Positions 28,087 through 35,824 of a stretch of 64,000 nucleotides of DNA are shown piece after piece (the first letter of the stretch is position 1; each line of letters begins with the position of its first letter). The DNA is taken from contig NSJJ01000010.1 in NCBI GenBank assembly GCA_002632355.1, positions 62,001 through 126,000 on the forward strand. Direction: 5' to 3'. Both the position numbers and the translations under genes were made by a program. The notes under the pieces were generated by a model that saw only the letters and a program-made list of their open reading frames with translations, made no database searches and was not told the origin of the DNA. This stretch comes from Sulfuricella denitrificans (GTDB lineage: Bacteria > Pseudomonadota > Gammaproteobacteria > Burkholderiales > Sulfuricellaceae).

Positions 28087-30041
28087 TACCACAGGTAGCC
28101 TCCATTGGTGGCTTCTCTGCGATGGCTTTCGGGGATGTGATCAATCATCGCTTTCGAGGTTACGCCGGCAACGAAAATCTGCAGATGGGGAAGTTCATTG
28201 CGAATATCCTTCAATCCCGAGAGCAGTTCACGGAGATCTTCTGGCGCGATTTCCTGCGCAGCAGGCGAATCGATCATGATCAGACCAGGGTGTCTTCCGA
28301 CACCTCTTCGTTCACCTACCTGAATCATGGCCAGAACTGTGGCGACCTTCAATCGCAGCCGTTCGCCTTTTGTCACTTTGCTGAATGAGGTCTCTGCGCC
28401 TCCCTTCGTCAAGATCAGACTCGCATTTCCGCGCAATTGAGCCTTCGACAAGCTGTGCATGCCAAAGCGCTGGGCGAAATGAAGAAGGCTGGTGGAAACT
28501 TCGGTCAGAAATTCGTCGCGGACAGCTTTTGATCGTGTTTCCGTCTCGCCGACAATGGCTTTGAGTACAACAGCTTCGTCGTCCATGAGGTCATCGTTAC
28601 CAGGATCAAAACCCGCTTCTTCGAGGCGACCTTCAAGTACCGCAATCTCGTTGGCAAGAAGCTTTCGAGCATCGAACGACCCAAGCTGCAGCGTCAACGC
28701 TTCGCTTTTGGTTTGAATGCCCTCCAGATCTGTTTGTAAGGTCTGGAGGCTCTCATCGGCCAGGCCACGGTTCTTTTGGGCCTTATCGAACGCCGTTTTT
28801 GACGCTTTCACGCTCGCCTCAAGCTCTTTCCTCAGAAAATCAGCATCTTCGCTGCTCGAAATTTTCTCTCCACATACCGAGCATGAATGGCTGGCGGCCT
28901 CTTTTTTCTTTCTTGCCAGATCAATCTCGTGATCACAACGCGGGCAGCAACTCGGGTCGAGTAAACGGAAAATAGAACCTGCCGCCGTCGAATCTAGGTG
29001 GGACTGTAGTTCACGGCGATCTTGAAGGTAGGCAGCGTTTGCTTGCTGCTCTGCGAGCGTCTCTCGATCAAGTCGCTCTTGCATCGCCTTCTCTCGGCGC
29101 TTGGTTTCAGAATACCTACCGCTAAGCAACGAGAGCTCAGCCTGGATCGTCTCATCTGAGGGTTGTGCACTTAATGCGTTACGCTTCTCTGCAAGCGTCG
29201 CTTCAATCTCCTTGACGCGGGTTTGCTTGGCACGCGCACCTTGATTGCGACGGCGAACCTCTAGCTCATTTCCAGATTCGACGAGTTTCAGTGCCGCCGC
29301 TGCCGTGGCCAGTGTCGATACCCATGGAACGCCCAAGTACATCTGCATCAAACGCGCCTGAGTTCCTGTCGTAGCTGGCAGATCGCCGAGCACTACGTCA
29401 TAGTTAGTACCGATGAACATCGCACCCGACAACGCCGGCCAACCATGAACGACGGCATGACCGGTCTTTTCTTCGGATTCGCTTTCGCGCCATGTTGCAA
29501 GCCCTTCCATCGAGAATGCACGCAGAAAGAAGTCCGACATAACCATCTCGAACTGCTTGTCGCTATTGAAGGACGCTAGCACCGTAGGATTCGCCGTTGC
29601 CGATGAGCGCCGGCTCAGCGTGCCAGTAGCTCCGTTCTGACAATCTAGCTGCACTTCATGTTCGAGCCCATCGAGGTCGAATCGCAAGCAGGCGTTGTGT
29701 ATCCAGGTCTTCACATCATCCTGAAGATTCGGAGATGGCCTGCCGCGCATCAGCCAGCGTACGACTTCGATGATCGATGACTTCCCGCGCAGGTTCCGAT
29801 CCGTCATCATTCCCCAAAGTCCTTCATTGAGGTCTGGCCATTCGAAGGTATAGAGTCCATCGTCCTCAACGCCTTGCTTCGCCCCTCCGAAAGCAATACT
29901 CAAAAGCTTCATCCTACGCGGAGCGGGCAGCACCGGGGTTGGTACGATATGACGCGCGGTCAACACTGATTCCACGCGATTCGTATCGACCTTCGCTCGG
30001 CTTGCGATGGCGTCCAGCCATTCCATGCTTTCTTTTGCCAT
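28086..30041 (-). CDS. Rad50/SMC-like ATPase with zinc ribbon (ABC three-component/Lamassu-like)
   Basis: 651 aa. The nucleotide site is NLRGKSS (83-89); the first glycine of the canonical Walker A is replaced, as I recall for ABC three-component ATPases. Two coiled-coil arms (about 255-350 and 400-480) bracket a zinc ribbon with C367PRC and C388SVC, in place of the Rad50 CxxC hook. The C-terminal ATPase half has the signature TKGERLRLKV and Walker B GLIMIDSPAAQE. It follows a small winged-helix-like protein and overlaps a nuclease gene, the sensor-ATPase position of ABC-3C and Lamassu systems. The exact subtype is uncertain. Confidence 0.8.
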   Translation of the reverse strand: MAKESMEWLDAIASRAKVDTNRVESVLTARHIVPTPVLPAPRRMKLLSIAFGGAKQGVEDDGLYTFEWPDLNEGLWGMMTDRNLRGKSSIIEVVRWLMRGRPSPNLQDDVKTWIHNACLRFDLDGLEHEVQLDCQNGATGTLSRRSSATANPTVLASFNSDKQFEMVMSDFFLRAFSMEGLATWRESESEEKTGHAVVHGWPALSGAMFIGTNYDVVLGDLPATTGTQARLMQMYLGVPWVSTLATAAAALKLVESGNELEVRRRNQGARAKQTRVKEIEATLAEKRNALSAQPSDETIQAELSLLSGRYSETKRREKAMQERLDRETLAEQQANAAYLQDRRELQSHLDSTAAGSIFRLLDPSCCPRCDHEIDLARKKKEAASHSCSVCGEKISSSEDADFLRKELEASVKASKTAFDKAQKNRGLADESLQTLQTDLEGIQTKSEALTLQLGSFDARKLLANEIAVLEGRLEEAGFDPGNDDLMDDEAVVLKAIVGETETRSKAVRDEFLTEVSTSLLHFAQRFGMHSLSKAQLRGNASLILTKGGAETSFSKVTKGERLRLKVATVLAMIQVGERRGVGRHPGLIMIDSPAAQEIAPEDLRELLSGLKDIRNELPHLQIFVAGVTSKAMIDHIPESHRREATNGGYLW

Positions 30042-30051
30042 ATCTCCCCCT

Positions 30052-30684
30052 TCAAGCGGTTTGTTTGAGTTGATTCAGCCTTCGTTGCACGTCCGTACCA
30101 ATAGGAGGAATGATCCCGCCGAGTTGGGTCTGAGCATACGTTGCCTGCTCGTACTGCTTCTCCTTCAGAGCACCACCACCGCGTGTGCCTGCAATGTCCG
30201 CGACTAATGCTGCCCGATGTGCATACCACTCAAGAATTGGTTCCTGTACAACAGCATTCGAACAGACATCTACCCCGCGAGCCGTCAGGATGAAATTGGT
30301 TTCGTGGACCTTCACCTTTCCTTTGATGCCTGTTATACGGACTAGGTCGCGTGATCGAAGCAAGGAAAGCGCATCGTCGAGCCGTTCATAGGCACCAAAC
30401 AGATATCGGATCATCGGAATGCGACGCAAGTCGGGCTCATCGCTTTCGAAGATCGCTTCCGCAGCTTGACGGTAGGTCGCGTTGCCTGTCGCTTCGTAGC
30501 CGTCCAAGAGTTCGCTAGCCAGATAATCCGGATTACGCATCCAGAAATCGAAGGCATGCAGTCTCGCCTCGCCTTTGAAAATCTTGGCAACCGTCGGGTC
30601 GTTCGGATCTACCCATGGCATACCGCCGGCGTTGAGAATGAAAAGTATCCGGATTGCGTCCCGGTGCGGCGTTCGAGCATTCAC
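30052..30684 (-). CDS. Small middle-component-like protein of the Rad50-like system
   Basis: 210 aa from a GTG that overlaps the upstream stop by 4 nt (GTGA). It contains RLHAFDFWMRNPDYLASELL (residues 41-60) and a likely winged helix with LLRSRDLVRITG and a beta-wing (GKVKVHETNFILTARG). Small proteins of this size with a winged helix are the middle component in ABC three-component systems, next to the Rad50-like ATPase. The ATPase start is only 10 bp downstream. Assignment is by context and shape; no catalytic motif is present. Confidence 0.6.
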   Translation of the reverse strand: MNARTPHRDAIRILFILNAGGMPWVDPNDPTVAKIFKGEARLHAFDFWMRNPDYLASELLDGYEATGNATYRQAAEAIFESDEPDLRRIPMIRYLFGAYERLDDALSLLRSRDLVRITGIKGKVKVHETNFILTARGVDVCSNAVVQEPILEWYAHRAALVADIAGTRGGGALKEKQYEQATYAQTQLGGIIPPIGTDVQRRLNQLKQTA

Positions 30685-31595
30685 ACGTTCCCCTTTTTTC
30701 TTAGCATCAGTTGAATCATCGCGAACAGGCGATGGAACAGATAATCGACATGATCCACATCAATGACGGCGACTTGGTTAACTTCCGAGTGCCGGATGAG
30801 ATGGCTATTGCCAATTGCTGTCAGCTCGATCGCTTCCGTTTCTAGCCTTGACCGCAAAGATGGTTCCGCTGCCACGGCATCAAGGATGATTTTGATCGAC
30901 CGCTTCTTATCGCCAGAGTCCGCCAGTGACTTGATCCGTTCCCACGCATCCCACAAGCGTTCCAGCGCTTCGCGGCGTATGAGCGGATTGCGATCAGAAA
31001 ATTTTGTCCGGCATTCCTCCAGCATGTTGTCCAGCATGCGATCACCGCTACGAAACGTTGTTCGCTTGAGTTCGTCGCCAAGCACGGCAGGAAAAACACG
31101 CACAATGCGGCCGGTCGAAAGCATCTCGAATGCCACGCCATTGCGCGCAAAAATGCGGTTGACGGTCTTGCGGAATTCTTCCTGTCCGGCCGCTTGATCG
31201 AACGTCAAATGATGGTGGTTGAAATAGTCGTGATGCTTGCCGGGGATCGGTTGTGCAACGGCGGCATACACGAATTCCACAAAATCCAGTACCAGCATGG
31301 TGTCAGGCGCAAAGGGCTGACGCTGCGAGAAAAACTCTTCCCCTTCCATGCGAGATGTTTCCAACGGCCAAGTCAAGCCAGGCATCTCCGCGACGACGGA
31401 TGCGGCAAGCGCGTCCGAATCGCTGCCACATACCGCTTGTCCATCCGGGCATCGTTCCGGAAACCGCAGGCCAAAAGCTCCGCTATTAACTAATGCCTGC
31501 ACCGTCCCCACCAACCCTGCCCATACGACAGGCGAGATCACCTGATCGGTACGGGCGCGAGGGCCATTCTCTCGATCACTGAAGTAATCGCTCAT
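30681..31595 (-). CDS. AbiJ-NTD4-like abortive-infection protein
   Basis: 304 aa. The N-terminus (YFSDRENGPRARTDQVIS followed by WAGLVGTVQAL and FGLRFPERCPDG) resembles the AbiJ N-terminal domain 4 family. The C-terminal block has IGNSHLIRHSE and later DVDHVDYLFHRLFAMIQLML, a HEPN-like helix pair seen in AbiJ proteins. It starts inside the stop codon of AbiEii (ATGA) and its own stop overlaps the next start. The role is probably effector or sensor in phage defence; no experiment is known to me for this exact type. Confidence 0.7.
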   Translation of the reverse strand: MSDYFSDRENGPRARTDQVISPVVWAGLVGTVQALVNSGAFGLRFPERCPDGQAVCGSDSDALAASVVAEMPGLTWPLETSRMEGEEFFSQRQPFAPDTMLVLDFVEFVYAAVAQPIPGKHHDYFNHHHLTFDQAAGQEEFRKTVNRIFARNGVAFEMLSTGRIVRVFPAVLGDELKRTTFRSGDRMLDNMLEECRTKFSDRNPLIRREALERLWDAWERIKSLADSGDKKRSIKIILDAVAAEPSLRSRLETEAIELTAIGNSHLIRHSEVNQVAVIDVDHVDYLFHRLFAMIQLMLRKKGNV

Positions 31596-32671
31596 GATCG
31601 CTGCGTTCCTTTTGTGGTGAGTGCGGCTATTGCAGCGCCATTGACGATCTGCTCGAAGTGTTCTGCGCTGTGCAGTACCGCATCGAGCGGAGGGACATCG
31701 CCGAAAATCATGCCAGCCATCGCTTCATAATCTTTTCTGAGTGCTTCTCGCATCGCTGTATTCGGTGTTAGCGTAAACGTGCCGGGTACCGCACTGTGGA
31801 GCCCCAAATCGGCGCTGCCGAAGAACAGCCTCGCATGGTGGGCGCAGTCGGTCGCCAGCACGTGATCCTCCTGCCAGGCGGCCGCCAACGGTGCCTGCAT
31901 CAGTTGATGCACGTCATAGTAGTGACGTGAGACACGTTGCCCGCCGTGTCGTAGCTCACCGCGACGGTCATGCCACTGGCGTAGCCCGTGCAAGATCATG
32001 ATCTTGTCCCAGAAGGTGCGTTCGGGTTTCACGGTGATTACGTTCGTCACGGTCAAGTCCAGTTCGGGCAGATCCTGTATGACGTACGGAGTGACGGAAG
32101 CCGCGACATGCGGATCAAGTGCCGATTTGGCACCGGCCTCAATCTTGACCGCTGAGCGGATGTAGTCGCCGGTGGTGGCTGTGACGAAGGGATACCAGAA
32201 CAACAAACTCTGACCATCCTTGTCGTCGGGGTCGAGTTCCAGCCGAAAGCGGTTCTCGGGTATGACCGATGCCGCGAGATGCGTGAACTGCGCGGTCAAT
32301 GGACCCGCGATATAGGCCTGGCACGCATTGCGGATGGCTTCGAGACGTGCACGGCGCTTCTTGCCGCTCAGCGCATCCAGATCGGCAACCTCGGCCCTTT
32401 GTCCCAAGTCATCACGAAACACCGTGATGTCGATGTCTTCGGAAAAGCGGGAGATCAGGCCGAAGGCCTTAGAGAGCGAAGTGCCGCCCTTGAACAGCAG
32501 GCGGGGGCCACCAGTTTCCAGGCCGTTGAACAGCGCATCTAGTGTCCAACAGACCCAGAAATCCTTTTCGATGTTCTGAACCGCTGTACCGAGGCGGGTT
32601 GAGGCGCCAAGAAACAAGTCTCGGCGCTCGGCGTCGCTAGCTGTGATGATGGTACTGAATGCTGGATTCAC
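31592..32671 (-). CDS. abiEii: AbiEii/AbiGii-type nucleotidyltransferase toxin
   Basis: 359 aa from a GTG overlapping the antitoxin stop by 4 nt. The nucleotidyltransferase core is KGGTSLSKAF (61-70) followed by SEDIDI (77-82), the GS..DxD arrangement of the DUF1814/AbiEii family. A later conserved TFWDKI(M)ILHGL block and KDYEAM..MIFG complete the match. AbiEii uses nucleotides to modify cellular targets (tRNA in a related toxin) and is held by the unlinked action of AbiEi, a type IV toxin-antitoxin arrangement. Confidence 0.88.
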   Translation of the reverse strand: MNPAFSTIITASDAERRDLFLGASTRLGTAVQNIEKDFWVCWTLDALFNGLETGGPRLLFKGGTSLSKAFGLISRFSEDIDITVFRDDLGQRAEVADLDALSGKKRRARLEAIRNACQAYIAGPLTAQFTHLAASVIPENRFRLELDPDDKDGQSLLFWYPFVTATTGDYIRSAVKIEAGAKSALDPHVAASVTPYVIQDLPELDLTVTNVITVKPERTFWDKIMILHGLRQWHDRRGELRHGGQRVSRHYYDVHQLMQAPLAAAWQEDHVLATDCAHHARLFFGSADLGLHSAVPGTFTLTPNTAMREALRKDYEAMAGMIFGDVPPLDAVLHSAEHFEQIVNGAAIAALTTKGTQRS

Positions 32672-33387
32672 GGGGCCTCCCCGTGTTTGGCCGCGCGGCG
32701 GCGTGCAGGCGGAGATTTTTTGGTATCGAGAGTTTGGGGGGGGGCGGCCCTTGTTTCCTGCGGGTCACACCCTGGGAGTTCTCGGATCAGGCTTTGCATC
32801 CACGCCGGCAATACATTGAAACCATCAAGCAGATCCTGGCGGATCGCCGGACCATGAACGGGATCGGCCAGCACTTTAGTCAGCTTGCCCTGAATGGAAG
32901 AACGCTCCGAAGTCAGTGTGTCCTTTAACCAGTACAGCGCCTGCACGATGCGCATGGCCGGGCGCCCCGCCCAGTAGAGACGACTGGGCGCTGTCTGCTT
33001 GAACTCGATGGTGAGCTTGTCGAGTTGAACCGCACGTCGGCGGGTGTCGGTATGGATGGTGACGCGAGCGGGTACCGCGTCGGTCAGACCGAGATCATTG
33101 GCGGCGGTCATACCGTCTACCAGCAGGCGCAGGTGATCGCGGCGGGCAATGGCTTCCGCTACCGCGCGGTAGTCTGGGGTCGTGGGACGTTTGGTCAGGC
33201 TATTGATTTTGGGCCTGTCATATAGGCCTCTGTCGATGCGACGCAACTCTCCCGCCTGCACCATGCGCTGCAGAGTCTTGTCGATGGCATCACGACTGCC
33301 CAACTGTGCAAAGTCGGTTGGTACCCAAACTTGTCCGGGTTCAGCCGCTTCAATCAGAGCAGAGATGTGAGATTTGAGTGCGGACAT
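32668..33387 (-). CDS. abiEi: AbiEi-type antitoxin and autorepressor
   Basis: 239 aa from ATG 33387, which has CAGGAGAGG 5 nt upstream. A longer frame to 33546 crosses the promoter and is rejected. Residues 1-75 form a winged helix (MVQAGELRRIDRGLYDRPK), followed by the DUF6088/AbiEi C-terminal region (DHLRLLVDGMTAANDLGLT, then RRRAVQLDKLTIEFKQ). The tail is basic and Pro/Ala-rich. AbiEi proteins repress their own operon by binding inverted repeats, and two matching repeats lie just upstream. Confidence 0.85.
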   Translation of the reverse strand: MSALKSHISALIEAAEPGQVWVPTDFAQLGSRDAIDKTLQRMVQAGELRRIDRGLYDRPKINSLTKRPTTPDYRAVAEAIARRDHLRLLVDGMTAANDLGLTDAVPARVTIHTDTRRRAVQLDKLTIEFKQTAPSRLYWAGRPAMRIVQALYWLKDTLTSERSSIQGKLTKVLADPVHGPAIRQDLLDGFNVLPAWMQSLIRELPGCDPQETRAAPPQTLDTKKSPPARRRAAKHGEAP

Positions 33388-33396
33388 TGCCTCTCC

Positions 33397-33469
33397 TGTC
33401 CGATATTTATATATCTTTTTCGGACATTTGACAATGCGCTGTCCGAACTTTGTAGTTTTATTTCGGACG
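33397..33469 (-). promoter_or_regulatory. Promoter and two inverted-repeat operators of the abiE operon
   Basis: On the minus strand the -35 box TTGTCA (33434-33429) and the -10 box TATAAA (33411-33406) are 17 bp apart. TGTCCG (33397-33402) with CGGACA (33421-33426) spans the -10 and spacer. TGTCCGAA (33440-33447) with TTCGGAC (33462-33468) lies just upstream of the -35. The same half-site in both repeats fits cooperative repression by AbiEi. Confidence 0.75.
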
Positions 33470-33690
33470 TAATGAGCGTTGATTTTGCCTTTGTGCAGGC
33501 CCACGCCGCTATCGTTCCAACCGTTAGCAACATCAATAGCGCGCATCCCGGCGTTCCGCCGTCGGGCTCGCGGGCTGCGCCCCGCGCCTCATGTCGAGTC
33601 GCGGCCATTCGGCTTTGATCCCTGACGCCTCCGGCCCTGTGTGCCTGCGCGCTGCGCTTCCATCCGTGGTGTCGCCGGGGTGGGAGTGGG
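33470..33690. other. Intergenic GC-rich region between the abiE promoter and the radC leader
   Basis: No gene seen. Around 33550-33655 there is a diverged copy of a GC-rich element (sharing GGCCATTCGGCTT and GGGCTGCGCCCCG blocks) that recurs near 35103, 39241 and 42889. Confidence 0.5.
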
Positions 33691-33848
33691 CGGTCTTGCT
33701 GTTCCCTTCACCGTATCACGGCGTTCTCGCCGTCAAGGGCTGCACGCGCCTTGCGCGCTTGCGTCCTGGCGGCCGTCGCTGACCCCTGACTGCTTGCGCT
33801 GCGCCGTGCTGGAGCCGGTTCCGGGCAATTCCGCCCGAGCAACCGGAG
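33691..33848 (+). repeat. 158-bp leader repeat, copy 1 (upstream of radC)
   Basis: Nearly identical to 34480-34637, with a handful of substitutions and no length change. Contains the hairpin ACGGCG/CGCCGT (33718-33733) and ends in AACCGGAG, the ribosome site region of radC. Two genes with the same long leader suggest co-regulation or duplication of a regulatory unit. Confidence 0.9.
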
Positions 33849-33855
33849 CACGATC

Positions 33856-34362
33856 ATGTCGCAACTTTCTCTGTCTCTCGATTCCTCGCTGCTGGTGCGT
33901 AACGACCAGGGGCGTTATCTGCTGGCGACTGCTGACCAGATTCTGGAAGCAGCCCGGTACGTCATCGACCAGAAGATCCCGCGTGGGACGTTGTTCACGT
34001 CGCCAGCGCTGGTCAAGGACTACCTGCGCACCAAGCTGGCCAGCTTCGAGCACGAGGTCTTCGCTGCCTTGTTCCTCGATAGTCAGAACCGTCTGATCGA
34101 GTACGTGGAACTGTTCCGCGGCACCATCGACCAGACATCGGTCTATCCGCGCGAAGTCGTGAAAACGGCATTGCATCTCAATGCAGCGGCTGTGATTTTT
34201 TCGCACAATCATCCGAGCGGGAATTCCGAGCCGAGCCAGGCGGACAAGCTGCTGACTCAGCGCTTAAAGGAAGCCCTGGCGCTGGTGGACGTGCGCACGC
34301 TGGATCACATTGTCGTCGGCGGCGAGGCCACGACGTCATTCGCCGAGCGTGGCCTGCTCTGA
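33856..34362 (+). CDS. radC: RadC-family JAB/MPN metalloprotein of the ICE
   Basis: 168 aa. The JAMM zinc motif is intact: HNHPSGNSEPSQAD (residues about 116-129) with an upstream glutamate in FLDSQNRLIEYVELFRG. It lacks the N-terminal helix-hairpin-helix region of chromosomal RadC, so it is the short, mobile-element version (YeeS/RadC type). Such genes are standard in Tn4371-like ICEs and plasmids; the function is unknown, and a role in DNA repair is doubtful. A UUCG-loop terminator follows. Confidence 0.92.
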   Translation: MSQLSLSLDSSLLVRNDQGRYLLATADQILEAARYVIDQKIPRGTLFTSPALVKDYLRTKLASFEHEVFAALFLDSQNRLIEYVELFRGTIDQTSVYPREVVKTALHLNAAAVIFSHNHPSGNSEPSQADKLLTQRLKEALALVDVRTLDHIVVGGEATTSFAERGLL

Positions 34363-34366
34363 CCCT

Positions 34367-34389
34367 AGGGGGCTTCGGCCCCTTTTTTT
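34367..34389 (+). terminator. Rho-independent terminator after radC
   Basis: AGGGGGC, tetraloop TTCG, GCCCC, then seven T. Starts 5 nt after the radC stop. Confidence 0.9.
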
Positions 34390-34479
34390 GCTGCGCCTGG
34401 TGGCACAACTCCGGCCCTCCCAGGCCTGCGCGTGCTGCGCACTTGCCGAAGGCGGGTGTGCGTGGGTGGTGGAGTGAGG

Positions 34480-34637
34480 CGGTCTTGCTGATCCCTTCAC
34501 CGTATCACGGCGTTCTCGCCGTCAAGGGCTACGCGCGCCTTGCGCGCTTGCGTCCTGGCGGCCGTCGCTGACCCCTGACTGCTTGCGCTGCGCCGTGCTG
34601 GAGCCGGTTCTGGGCAATTCCGCCCGAGCAACCGGAG
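34480..34637 (+). repeat. 158-bp leader repeat, copy 2
   Basis: Second copy of the leader at 33691-33848, offset by 789 bp. It precedes the 129-aa gene at 34644. Identity stops at the start codons, so the coding regions are not duplicated. Confidence 0.9.
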
Positions 34638-34643
34638 ATCGTC

Positions 34644-35033
34644 ATGAACGACAAATCACACGTTTCCCTCGAACAGCACGTTTGCCTAGTCTGCGGCAAG
34701 GCGTTCGATACCGGCGCCATCCTGCTCGACAAGCGCCTGCGCGCGAGCATGGAGCGCCATACGAAGACGGGCTGGGGCCTGTGCGCCGAGCACCAGAAGC
34801 TGGCTGACGATGATTTCGTCGCGCTGGTCGAATGCGACCCGAAGCGCAGCGGCTCGCCGGGTGGCAGCCTGAAGCCCGAGCACGCATATCGCACGGGCCG
34901 CCTGGCGCACCTGAAGCGCCATGTGTTCGCCAAGATGTTCAACGTGCCGATCGAGGCCAACCAGCCTTGCGTCTTTGTCGAACCGGGCGTCATCGAGCAG
35001 CTTGAGGTGATGGTGTCGCCGGCGGCGAGCTGA
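34644..35033 (+). CDS. Conserved ICE protein with N-terminal CxxC, 129 aa
   Basis: ATG 34644 follows CCGGAG in the shared leader. The N-terminus has HVCLVCGKAFDTG (CxxC, residues 14-17) and a further Cys/His pair in LCAEHQKL, which together could bind one zinc. The rest (VEPGVIEQLEVM at the end) has no recognised motif. Small zinc-finger-like proteins of this kind are found near radC in related ICEs. A strong terminator follows 18 bp after the stop. Confidence 0.75.
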   Translation: MNDKSHVSLEQHVCLVCGKAFDTGAILLDKRLRASMERHTKTGWGLCAEHQKLADDDFVALVECDPKRSGSPGGSLKPEHAYRTGRLAHLKRHVFAKMFNVPIEANQPCVFVEPGVIEQLEVMVSPAAS

Positions 35034-35050
35034 TCGCGCGCTGACAATCT

Positions 35051-35090
35051 GGCGCGTCGTCCTTTCGGGCGACGCGCCTTTCTTTTTTTT
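35051..35090 (+). terminator. Strong rho-independent terminator
   Basis: GGCGCGTCG (35051-35059) and CGACGCGCC (35070-35078) with inner pairs around a TTTC loop, then TTTCTTTTTTTT. Confidence 0.92.
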
Positions 35091-35824
35091 GCGCCCGATG
35101 CCGATGCCTTTGCGCCTGCGGCGCTGCGCGCTGCGCTTGCCTCCAGGGGAAAGCCATGTGGGCTATCCCCGCCGCGCGGTGCTTGGCGCCCCTCAAAGAC
35201 CGCCGAACCGGCTGCGCCGGATCGGCCAGAAACCAATCGCAGTTCCAGCAGCAGAGGCAACTCCTCGATGCTTTGTGTATGAGGGCAGTCCTGGGCGTGG
35301 TGTTCATCGAGCATCGAAGTCAGGGCGTCCCCGGCCAAGAAGACATGGCCGGTCGCGCCGTCGTGCTGCGCATCGAGCCTCGTCGCGCGAGTCTCGCCCC
35401 TCTCGGGCTTCCATCGTTCCCTCGCTCCGCTCGGCTGACGCCTCCGGCCCGGCTTCCAGATCCGGGCCTGCGCGCTTCGCTTGCCGTGCAGTCGGCACAC
35501 AGGGGCGGCCGTTGCCTGTTCAGCCGTCTTCCCTGACTCCATCACCTTGCTCGCGACTGTAGCCCGCGGCCGTGTGCCGTCAAGGCGCGCAGGGCCGTGT
35601 CCTCGGCTGCGCCTGTGGGCCGCACCAACCCTGCGCTTGTCTCCTTGACGGCCCCCTTCCGCGTGCTCCTGACCGTCGCGGGCGATGAACTCAGGAAAGA
35701 CGGTGGCAACGAGGCCAACCGGGTTCCTCATGCCGACCGCACCGAACAGCCGAAAGGCTGGGCTCCGAATCTTGGAATCCGGTGTGCGGTTTCAACAGCA
35801 AACCCTTTGTCAGGAGACAAGACC
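35091..35824. repeat. Gene-poor GC-rich region with dispersed ICE repeat
   Basis: No credible gene. The block 35103-35226 resembles 42951-43081 (shared CCTGCGGCGCTGCGCGC, CTTGCCTCCAGGGG and CCGCCGAACC...CCGGATCGG stretches). Long open frames on both strands here are low-complexity, Arg/Ala/Pro-rich and typical of GC bias. The end of the region is the leader of the DUF932 gene. Confidence 0.6.

Noticed and set aside
33397-33469. Short CRISPR or IS end
   Set aside because: The repeats are promoter-overlapping palindromes without transposase, target duplication or array structure.
33388-33546. Upstream extension of abiEi to 33,546
   Set aside because: It would translate through the promoter and both operators; ATG 33,387 has a good ribosome site and the family start.
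34529-35731. 400-codon open frame on the minus strand
   Set aside because: It is antisense to the 129-aa gene, crosses a strong terminator and a dispersed repeat, and its translation is low-complexity Arg/Ala/Gly. GC-bias artefact.
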